In this document: positions 54,122 to 61,605 of the stretch, piece by piece
How positions within the stretch are numbered: position 1 is the stretch's first letter
Layout of the letters: every line of letters starts with the position of its first letter
From: Bacillota bacterium
GTDB lineage: Bacteria > Bacteroidota > Bacteroidia > Bacteroidales > Bacteroidaceae
Assembly (NCBI GenBank): GCA_023664625.1
Contig: JAMPFD010000002.1
Coordinates: forward strand, 62,001-126,000
DNA length: 64,000 nucleotides
Direction: 5' to 3'
Translations under genes and position numbers: made by a program
Notes under the pieces: model-generated
The model's input: only the letters and a program-made list of their open reading frames with translations
Databases searched by the model: none
What the model was told of the DNA's origin: nothing

Positions 54122-54349
54122 CCTTATTGCGCATTATTTTATGGATTCCATAACACTTACTGTCAAAGATGTCTTGTTTCCCGAACCAAACAGTAAATAA
54201 AAGCATGTCAAATATGTAAAAGAACGCTGTACGCCAATATTTTCTCAATTACCGTCATAGGGCACACGCGGCTTTATTTTCTACAAAGAATCTTTAGCGG
54301 CATATCACAGGAAAGTATTATGAGCTCCTGTATAGTTAAAAAAAATGGT
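54122..54349. other. Intergenic spacer
   Basis: I see no gene, promoter or repeat in this stretch, which lies between the GH95 promoter and the terminator of the outer-membrane protein gene. Confidence 0.5.
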
Positions 54350-54397
54350 GCCAGGTAAAAAGGAAGGCTGTCTGACAAGTGAAAAGTCAGACAGCCT
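54350..54397 (-). terminator. Terminator after the small beta-barrel gene
   Basis: Minus strand: GGCTGTCTGAC (54396-54386) pairs with GTCAGACAGCC (54376-54366), 9-base loop, then TTCCTTTTT. Clear rho-independent form. Confidence 0.85.
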
Positions 54398-54437
54398 CAC
54401 GTATTATCTCATCCACGGAAATGTACTATGGAGGTCC

Positions 54438-55052
54438 CTAATTTATCATATATGACACGCTCAGGCTGAACGAGCGGTCTTTTAGATTGTATATGTTCCA
54501 ATTGTCTTTCGTCGGCTTCTGAAGGCTCCGGCCATATCCAACCGCAAATTTCCACTTTGCCACGTCAACACCGACAGCAGCCTTGACACCCCAGTCAAAC
54601 CTCCTGTATGCATTTGACGAGAAAATATTCTTGTCGTCAAACTCATCATCTTCGTAATCCAACTTATAGTTTCCGAACAACCCGCAAGCAACATAGGCAC
54701 CAGCCTCGACAAATAATCGCACATCACCGTTTATGTGCCATTTATAGCCTGCCATAACCGGGACTTCAAGATAATATGCGTCACATCTGCCATCATACTT
54801 ATTGTCATCAAGGTCATAGACATCCTGCCTCCAGCCTTTTTCTACAAAAAGAAGTGACGGAGACAGATAGAAGCCGGACATTTTGTCCGACAACAAGAAT
54901 TCTCCCGTCACTCCGAGCGAATAACCAACATGTAAATTGACATCTTCAGGCTGCGACAGCAATAAGCCGGCAGTGACTCCCAACCGGTTTCTCTGTGCAG
55001 ACATACAAATATGAAAAGCACAGAATACAAGCAACAATACGATACGCTTCAT
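54438..55052 (-). CDS. Outer-membrane beta-barrel protein (OMP_b-brl_2-like)
   Basis: 204 residues from the ATG at 55052, which overlaps the upstream stop as TGATG; a start at 55079 would have no signal. Signal peptide at about 1-19 (ending MSAQ). The rest is strand-rich with alternating hydrophobic residues and aromatic ends, e.g. VTAGLLLSQPE, YYLEVPVMAGYKWHI, GAYVACGLFGNYKL, ending in the strand SFSLSVSYMIN, as expected for a small eight-strand barrel. Function unknown; translational coupling to the lipoprotein suggests the two act together. Confidence 0.8.
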   Translation of the reverse strand: MKRIVLLLVFCAFHICMSAQRNRLGVTAGLLLSQPEDVNLHVGYSLGVTGEFLLSDKMSGFYLSPSLLFVEKGWRQDVYDLDDNKYDGRCDAYYLEVPVMAGYKWHINGDVRLFVEAGAYVACGLFGNYKLDYEDDEFDDKNIFSSNAYRRFDWGVKAAVGVDVAKWKFAVGYGRSLQKPTKDNWNIYNLKDRSFSLSVSYMIN

Positions 55053-55636
55053 CAAAGAGTAATTAATTGATAGTTCCATTCAAGTTGTTCAAGCGGGCAA
55101 GGATACCATATATCATAAGATGCGCCTCCAGCATCTGAGGCTATATGATATACATTTGTCGTCAATGTCACAATTTCTCCATTTTGCGAGTTAGAATAGC
55201 CGATATTGAATCTGTCAGCAGGATCCATTCCACAATTTGGAGAATTGGCGGGCACGAAATACTGGGTCGTCCCTAATCCTGTTATGGTAATATTACGATA
55301 AACGGTAAAATTAGCCATTATATACGTCCCACTTGGGATGCCAATCTTACTCGCCATCTCACTCCTAATAATAGTAGCCTTATAATTAGCATTTGTATGC
55401 GAAGAATAACCTGTGACCGTATATGGTACTATAGACGAGTTAGGTGCCGGAAAAATATTGTCACATGATGTTCCATCTGAACTATTCTGATTTTCACCGT
55501 AGAACAGTTCTTCTTCGGATATAGGTTCCTCAATGGCGGTTCTGTCATCCAATTCACCGGAATAGGCTTCATCACCACTGCAACTTATAATTAAAAAAGT
55601 TGCCAAAGTGAATGCAAGGGGAATTAATTTTCTCAT
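55052..55636 (-). CDS. Lipoprotein of unknown function
   Basis: 194 residues. Lipobox IISC gives a lipidated cysteine at residue 19. After an acidic linker (about 22-60) comes a beta-rich domain with four cysteines (about 58, 134, 180 and beyond), perhaps two disulfides. I recognise no family. It has its own promoter (55689-55719) and overlaps the barrel gene by one base. It may be a surface or periplasmic partner of that barrel. Confidence 0.75.
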   Translation of the reverse strand: MRKLIPLAFTLATFLIISCSGDEAYSGELDDRTAIEEPISEEELFYGENQNSSDGTSCDNIFPAPNSSIVPYTVTGYSSHTNANYKATIIRSEMASKIGIPSGTYIMANFTVYRNITITGLGTTQYFVPANSPNCGMDPADRFNIGYSNSQNGEIVTLTTNVYHIASDAGGASYDIWYPCPLEQLEWNYQLITL

Positions 55637-55688
55637 TTTCTTGAAAATTTAAATTAAACATTAATGCAATATAGCAGGTCTTGTAATG

Positions 55689-55719
55689 CAAAAGTAGTAA
55701 AAATATACGAAACAGCAAA
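55689..55719 (-). promoter_or_regulatory. Promoter of the lipoprotein-barrel pair
   Basis: Minus strand: -33 TTTG at 55719-55716, 19-bp spacer, -7 TACTTTTG at 55696-55689. Confidence 0.7.
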
Positions 55720-56156
55720 ATTTCAATAAGGATAATGTCAAAAAACATATAGACCCGACCTATTCCTATAGTCAATCGGCAACTGCATCATCATCCTTTC
55801 ATGAATCAACAGTACTGCCATTTCATCATCTGCAAGTTTCCAATGGAGCAGAAACACCTTTACCCACAAACAGTACTGCCAAGCACCAACAATCAGCGCA
55901 CGGAGCATAGTGGCCACCAATGCCATGACATCGGATGTTAGTTTGGATTTGCGGCAAGCAACCATTGGGAATTATTTTGCAACCGACATCCGGAAATAAG
56001 AAAACTCACGGTCATCTTGCCTCTGTAGAATCGCGTAAAATAAATTTTATTTTGAACGGCTCCGAAAAACCAAGTATTTTCCGGTTTTTACAAGCACTTG
56101 ATAATCAGAGATATTCATTCGACCACAAAGAAAAGTCTCAAGAAGAAGGAGGCAAA
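55720..56156. other. Intergenic spacer
   Basis: A 75-codon minus-strand frame (55965-55738) has no recognisable features, and a short inverted AAACC/GGTTT pair lies near 56065-56090. I see no supported gene here. Confidence 0.4.
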
Positions 56157-56223
56157 CCGTTACCTTTCGCAATGTAAATGGTAACGATTTGTCCTGTGAA
56201 AGGTAATGAAACGTCAGGTAAAA
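56157..56223. repeat. Array E of phased GTTACC/GGTAAC repeats
   Basis: GTTACC at 56159, then inverted GGTAAC at 56180-56185 and GGTAAT at 56202-56207, near-22-bp steps; a further GGTAAA lies at 56218. It lies downstream of the GH3 terminator and upstream of the lipoprotein promoter. Confidence 0.75.
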
Positions 56224-56500
56224 TATAATGATTTGATCTAAAAATCGTCACATTTTACAACATATATGCATGTTTTTTCCATATTCACCCATACTGCCGG
56301 GCATGAAAATCGTAAAAAAAATGGTTAAAGTGTCCTGTCCACCTCATTATGATAAATAGAACATTAGAAAAACCGTGCAGGAATTTCAGGCTTCCGGCAT
56401 ACTCCGGCAAGCAGGGATTTCATCCATGCACAACGGCTGCCGCAAACTTCCGCAAGGTATGCCGTGCGTAAAAAAACATCCTTCCATGAGAAACATACAG

Positions 56501-56550
56501 CAAAAAGTTCTCCCCTCATTCTCCGGCATAATGCAGGAGAGATGAGGGGA
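56501..56550 (-). terminator. Terminator after the GH3 gene
   Basis: Minus strand: CCCCTCATC...GGAG stem (56549-56536 with 56524-56512) with one bulged base, followed by a T5 run (GAACTTTTTG). About 37 bp past the stop. The stretch from 56224 to 56500 shows nothing else. Confidence 0.75.
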
Positions 56551-56585
56551 GGGAACGGATTAAAAAATATCAAACAACCTTTCCG

Positions 56586-59500
56586 TTATTTCTTTATGTA
56601 TTTATATCCATTGAGGACATATACGCCCTTTGGCAATTTGTCATACTCCGATGCAGGGCAGACGTATGCCCCCATCACGGTATAGACATGGTCTGTCTTG
56701 GCAAGCTGGCTGCTGCCGGAGACGACTGGGAATTCGTCTATGTTCGTGGATATGTAGGAGTCCTCCGCCACGCCTGCCTGTGCGTTCAGCGAAACTGTCT
56801 TCGCGGTCTCGTCGGCAGAGTTCTTGGCGACCTCAAGGGTTACCGTACATGCAGGAACCTGGAAGTTGTGAGCCTCAGTGTTGAAGTATGCAAGGCTGCG
56901 GTAAGATACAGGGATCTCAGCCTTCACCGTCTCGCCGGCCTTCACCTCGACACGCTTGAAACCTACGAGACGCTTGTTGAGATTGCCGTAGTAGCTGTTC
57001 CCGCCGAATGTGGCGTAGACCTGCACGACCTCAGCACCGTCACGCTTGCCCGTATTCTTAACGTTCACAGAGACAACGGCATCACCGCTGGTCTTGCTGA
57101 TGGAGGTCATGTTGAGAACAGGTGCTTCATACTCAAAAGTCGTATATGAGAGTCCGTAGCCGAAAGGATACATCGGCTTTTCTGCCTGACATGGGTTCTT
57201 GGAGCCTTTGCCGTAGTACATGTATGTATAGCCCCAGTCGTCAATGTTGTACTCCATCATACCCTTGCGCTTGAACTCTGAATAGTTGGCTGCCGCAGGA
57301 TCCTCACTCGGGAGTTCCTCGATGCTGTTGTACCATGTCGACGTGAGTTTTCCGCCCGGGTTGATGTCGCCGTAGACGGCATCGCAGATTGCCTGCCCCT
57401 GTGCCTGTCCTCCGTACCAGGCCTCCATGATGGCAGGAACGTTGGCCTTTGCCCACGAGATGTCCATTGAAGATCCTGTCTCAAGGACGAGGACTGTGTT
57501 AGGGTTGGCGGCATGGAGGGCTTTCAGCACTTCCTCCTGATTACCAGGAAGGGTGAGCTGCCAGCGGTCGTGAGACTCCGTGCCCGTAGCATGGTCGGCA
57601 GGCTTGTCGTAGTTTGTACCGCCGAGGAATATCACAACGTCAGCCTTCTTGGCAACATCAACGGCCCGCCGTATCATGTCGGCAGGGGCAATGTCATTGA
57701 CATTGGTTGTTGTCTTGCACAGGTAGAGAGGTCCCTGGGTTTCTTCTACAGGAATCTGCGGGCTGTCAGGGTTGGTGAAATTGAAGTACTGGTAGTTGCC
57801 GCAATAGCTCTGGCTGCCGGAGAATTTCACATAGAGGTCGTGTACGCCATTTACCACAGAAGGATCAATATCCGCTGTAACTGTAGCCCATTTTGTCCAT
57901 GCGCCGGTATCAACGTTATCTACCGTAAGGAACGGAGCATTGTCTTTTGAGTCAAGACAGAAGCTCACCTTTGCTATACCTGAGGACTTCGCACCGCAGG
58001 ACATTGCGAAATTGGTGCATCCAGCCTCTCCGAAGTCAACCTGCTCATAGAGGAAAATATCGCCGGGAGCGGTATTTTCAAGATTTCCGGCTCCTTTATC
58101 GTTGCTTGCGGCACCACGCTTGGAAACAACGGCCTTGTCGAACGGCACGGCAGGAACCTCACCTGTACGTGTCTTTGAAAGGGTGAAATCAAGTTTCTTC
58201 GTGAAAGCCTCGTAAGGTGTTGTCGTATATGTCGGTGTGCCTGAGTAGTCGCCGAGCATTATGGCATCGGCATAAGGTCCTATGAGTGCAACCTTCTTGT
58301 CTGTGGAAATAGGAAGCAGGTCCCCCTCATTCTTCAGAAGCGTGATGGACTCCTGTGCCGCTTTCAGCGCCAGTGCCTGATTCTTCTCGCTCTCGAGGGT
58401 GTTGTCCACAGGATAAGTATAGTTGTCGAACTCACCCAAGGCGAAGCGTGTCTCCAGCACGCGGACCACAGCGGCGTCAATATCTGCTTCCGTAAGGTTG
58501 ATGTAACTCGGGGAATCATTGATGACGGCAGTCTGCTTCCTGTTCTTTATCGGATAGTCTTTCTCCTGTGCCTGAAAAGCAGGGTCAGTGGCATTCACTG
58601 CAGCACGCTGCATGACCGACGACTGGTTCATGAATTCGCAGTTGGTGTCGCATCCGGCCTTGATGGCGAGAGTGGCGGCACGCGCCTCCATTATCGGCTG
58701 AACCTGTGACGGAAGACCGGCGTATGGGTTATGGATTGCACTGAACTCCTTGCCGTTGTTGATGGTACCGTCGACTGTATAGCCACCGAAATAGAGGTGC
58801 TTTGTGTCACGGTAGATACAAGACAGGCCGGCACAGTCTGACACCACATAGCCGCTGAATCCCCATTCGTTGCGGAGAATGTCCGTGAGGAGCATCCTGT
58901 TTCCTGCACAAGGAAGGCCTCCGTGGGAATCGTTCTTTCCCTGGCCTGCGGCATCTACCTCATTGATATCCGTAGAGAAAGCGTTATATGCAGCCATGAC
59001 AGACTTCACATCGGCGTTCTTTACTGACATCTCAAATGCCGGAAGATAGTACTCGCGCATATTCTTCTCGCTGACAAAGGAGGTGGTAGACTGGCGTCCC
59101 TGCTCATAATTGTTTGCGGCGAAGTGCTTGGCACAGGCGATAATCTTATAGTATGGCGTTGTCGGAGTTATCTCTCCCTGGAAGCCCTTGATGAACTCAA
59201 CGGCGAGAGAGCCTGTGAGGAACGGGTCCTCGCCATAGTTCTCTTCCTCACGTCCCCAGCGCGGATCGCGTGCCATATTGATTGTCGGTGACCAGTAGTT
59301 AAGGCCTTTACCGGTGTTTACGTGATAGATGCGTGCCTCATCGGAGATCACGCTGGCGCAGTCATACACGAGCTGCGGGTCCCAAGTGGCAGACATGCCT
59401 TTTGACTCAGGGAAGGATGTCGCCGCACCGGACCGTGCCACACCATGGATTGCCTCGTTCCAGTATTGGTAAGACGGGAGTATTGTCACACCGTTGCGCT

Positions 59501-59678
59501 TGACGGGCTCACTGACATTGTTGCCGAGCTGATCCACTTTCTCGCGGAGCGTCAGTTCCTTACATAGCAGTTTTGCACGTTCATGAAAACTGAGAGTCGT
59601 ATCCATCCACGGATAATCGTCTGCCGAAGCTGACAATGCGGCCACTGCAAATGCGGCAAGAAGTACTTTCTGTTTCAT
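56586..59678 (-). CDS. GH3 glycosidase with type IX secretion tail
   Basis: 1030 residues with a signal peptide at about 1-19 (ending SASA). N-terminal GH3 barrel (LNYWSPTINMARDPRWGREEENYGEDP) with the nucleophile aspartate in YVVSDCAG; the second GH3 domain (VALIGPYADAIMLGDYSG...ILVLETGSSMDISW-type region) carries an inserted beta-sandwich carbohydrate-binding part (about 530-650, ending NFTNPDSPQ). A fibronectin-III-like domain (VSVNVKNTGKRDGAEVVQVYA) follows. The end (HVYTVMGAYVCP...LPKGVYVLNGYKYIKK) matches Prevotella type IX tails. Activity is probably beta-xylosidase or beta-glucosidase; the substrate is not clear. It is surface exposed or released if the tail works. Confidence 0.9.
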   Translation of the reverse strand: MKQKVLLAAFAVAALSASADDYPWMDTTLSFHERAKLLCKELTLREKVDQLGNNVSEPVKRNGVTILPSYQYWNEAIHGVARSGAATSFPESKGMSATWDPQLVYDCASVISDEARIYHVNTGKGLNYWSPTINMARDPRWGREEENYGEDPFLTGSLAVEFIKGFQGEITPTTPYYKIIACAKHFAANNYEQGRQSTTSFVSEKNMREYYLPAFEMSVKNADVKSVMAAYNAFSTDINEVDAAGQGKNDSHGGLPCAGNRMLLTDILRNEWGFSGYVVSDCAGLSCIYRDTKHLYFGGYTVDGTINNGKEFSAIHNPYAGLPSQVQPIMEARAATLAIKAGCDTNCEFMNQSSVMQRAAVNATDPAFQAQEKDYPIKNRKQTAVINDSPSYINLTEADIDAAVVRVLETRFALGEFDNYTYPVDNTLESEKNQALALKAAQESITLLKNEGDLLPISTDKKVALIGPYADAIMLGDYSGTPTYTTTPYEAFTKKLDFTLSKTRTGEVPAVPFDKAVVSKRGAASNDKGAGNLENTAPGDIFLYEQVDFGEAGCTNFAMSCGAKSSGIAKVSFCLDSKDNAPFLTVDNVDTGAWTKWATVTADIDPSVVNGVHDLYVKFSGSQSYCGNYQYFNFTNPDSPQIPVEETQGPLYLCKTTTNVNDIAPADMIRRAVDVAKKADVVIFLGGTNYDKPADHATGTESHDRWQLTLPGNQEEVLKALHAANPNTVLVLETGSSMDISWAKANVPAIMEAWYGGQAQGQAICDAVYGDINPGGKLTSTWYNSIEELPSEDPAAANYSEFKRKGMMEYNIDDWGYTYMYYGKGSKNPCQAEKPMYPFGYGLSYTTFEYEAPVLNMTSISKTSGDAVVSVNVKNTGKRDGAEVVQVYATFGGNSYYGNLNKRLVGFKRVEVKAGETVKAEIPVSYRSLAYFNTEAHNFQVPACTVTLEVAKNSADETAKTVSLNAQAGVAEDSYISTNIDEFPVVSGSSQLAKTDHVYTVMGAYVCPASEYDKLPKGVYVLNGYKYIKK

Positions 59679-60051
59679 TATATTCTTTATGGTTTGGCTT
59701 TAATAGGTTTGATAGTTCTCATAGATAGCAATACAGTCAGGAATGTTTAGATATGTACAACAGTCAGGTTTGTGTCGTGAATTGACATAGTTCTTATACA
59801 GGTAAGTTTAATTCTTTTCTTGCTGCGCATGATCTTTCATCTGTGTAACGGCAGAAGTCCGTCCTTAAGATGACGGATGTTTGTCTTTGTGACAAGGCTT
59901 TTTGCCGTGAGTAAGCCTTTGTTTCCTGCCACAAAATTACTCTCTACTTATGGTGGATACTGGGCAAAAACTGACGAAAACAGGGGATTTCCGAGGATTT
60001 TCGTACAATATTTGAGGATTTTCATACAGAATGGATAAAATTTTTTCTGAT
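59679..60051. other. GH3 upstream region
   Basis: A -7 box TAATTTTG lies at 59939-59932 on the minus strand, but without a well-spaced -33 (nearest CAAA 25 bp away), giving a long leader of about 250 bases. Otherwise nothing clear. Confidence 0.35.
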
Positions 60052-60305
60052 AAGTAGCTGTTGGAAATTAGTTTATACTAAAAACGCAGTTGTTTTTTAG
60101 GCGGTTGGTGTACGGAACCAAAGTGGCAATGCGTGCATTGTGACTGAGTGACAAGCACTGACTTACAAAAAAGAACGTTTTCGTTAAGCCAGAAGAGCAG
60201 AGTTAAGTTCACTTAAACTCTGCCATGGCGAGAAAAGGTAGAATGAAATTCAACAAGTCTTAGTGAGAAAACATTATATTATAAAATAATTATCAATAGT
60301 TACTT
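60052..60305. mobile_element. MITE-like non-autonomous element, copy 2
   Basis: 254 bp. Begins AAGTAGCTGTTGGAAATTAG and ends, in reverse complement, AAGTAACTATTGATAATTAT, the same ends as the copy at 35564. It contains the same inner sequence up to TTAGGCGGTTGGTGTACGG and one 78-bp repeat (60174-60251). The middle, tandem-repeat part is shorter than in copy 1. No reading frame. Confidence 0.7.
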
Positions 60306-61012
60306 ATATACATTATTATATTATGGGGTTGTATGGATTATATCATGCACCGGTCTGCGTTCTGTAACCATTCTTCAATGTATCACATCGGGAACATGAA
60401 AGTATCATCATATAGACTTGAAAGCATTCTGTGGTGGACTTCTCTGTGCAAAGAGTGGACGGAGGAATGGTTCTCTGACACAGCTGCTGACGTATTCCGG
60501 TCAGGAGTTCATGCCACATTACAATCTCCAGCACGCAGCAGCTGTGAGAATAAAAGTCATGACGGCAGAAAAAATAGCAGGGATGTCTATATGGAAATTA
60601 TGCAAAGACCATGAACTTCAACGTACGGCAAAATTACCGGCAGTTTATCTGGAAAAGATAAGCATACTGTCACACTTGAAGTCATTCGGCAAAATCAAGT
60701 TGATTTATCTATGCTGTCATTGTCGGGGAAAAGCATAAAGAGGAATAGAAATTATGGCGAACTGCATGACCTATAACGACGCATAAGGTCTTGACAAAAC
60801 CGAACAGGCCGTGAATCCAAAAGCTCTGTATTCATGAAGATCATAAATATCATACAGGGGAATTTCGTTGAATACCCTCCCTACAGCATACACTGATTTC
60901 CGGCAAGTACCCGGCTGGAGTGAGCCGGAACAGTTTTTGAATACTTGCCTTTTCCTGTTTCATATTCCGCACCGTAAAGCCTGTTGTATTCATGACTGTA
61001 TCCACATAGTAT
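60306..61012. other. Non-coding stretch
   Basis: Several overlapping short frames (60333-60738) lack signal peptides, known motifs or start signals; none is supported as a gene. I see no other structure. Confidence 0.4.
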
Positions 61013-61043
61013 TTTGTTTCTGATATAAATTGATGTACCTTTG
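61013..61043 (+). promoter_or_regulatory. Orphan plus-strand promoter
   Basis: -33 TTTG at 61013-61016, 19-bp spacer, -7 TACCTTTG at 61036-61043. Downstream is GGTCTTTGACATGATTACA (from about 61083), reminiscent of Bacteroidota rRNA leader sequence. No gene follows on this strand; 61044-61290 would be a short RNA. Confidence 0.55.
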
Positions 61044-61290
61044 CATCGCAGAACGGAGCTGCCGGTTCAGGCAGCAAGGAGCGGTCTTTGACATGATTAC
61101 ATCATAAAACAACATTGTCTTGCATGAATCAGCATGAATTCCATGGCCTATGGTAAGTGTGAATAAGCCAAAAGCCTCAACGCACGCCGGCCGCTGACGC
61201 TGTTGGCATGCAACTGAAATGCTATTTATACACAGAAGTGTCCACGCTATTTTCCACGGAGCCAGTAAGGGGCCGTGGAGGACAAGACAA

Positions 61291-61330
61291 CAAAACCCGC
61301 CATAAAGGATGGGAAACCTTTACGGCGGGC
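61291..61330 (-). terminator. Terminator after the sensor-regulator gene
   Basis: Minus strand: stem with 12 of 13 pairs (61329-61317 with 61308-61296), loop ATGGGAAA, followed by TTTTGTTGTC. It lies about 275 bp past the stop at 61606. Confidence 0.75.
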
Positions 61331-61400
61331 ATATTAACAAAAATCGGCCATCGGAACGCATCCTGTCTTTTTTAATTGCTTTTTGCATGGTTTCCGTATC

Positions 61401-61605
61401 CTTTTTTTTGCTTTTGTCAAGTGTCTTTCCGACTTCTTTTTAGTCGTATGACCAGCTATACTCCTGCAAAGAAGCAAAAAAGCCACTTGACAAAAGCCAA
61501 AAATCATATAAGATTCCAATGACCGATTTGGGTTAAATAACTGCGTTTTTTTTAGTATAAACCAATTTCCTACAACTGTTCAAAACATACCTTTCTGCCT
61601 AATTG
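61401..61605. repeat. Inverted repeats and a MITE end downstream of the regulator
   Basis: GCTTTTGTCAAGTG (61410-61423) is exactly inverted at 61484-61497, and the T-rich/A-rich stretches outside extend the symmetry. At 61538-61580 a partial MITE left end appears on the minus strand (AGTTGTAGGAAATTGG and AAACGCAGTT). No gene. Confidence 0.6.

Noticed and set aside
55738..55965. 75-codon minus-strand frame
   Set aside because: No recognisable domain, and the lipoprotein promoter (55689-55719) lies downstream of it; kept as intergenic.
60333..60738. Short overlapping frames in the non-coding region
   Set aside because: No motifs, signal peptide or promoter; codon content looks random.
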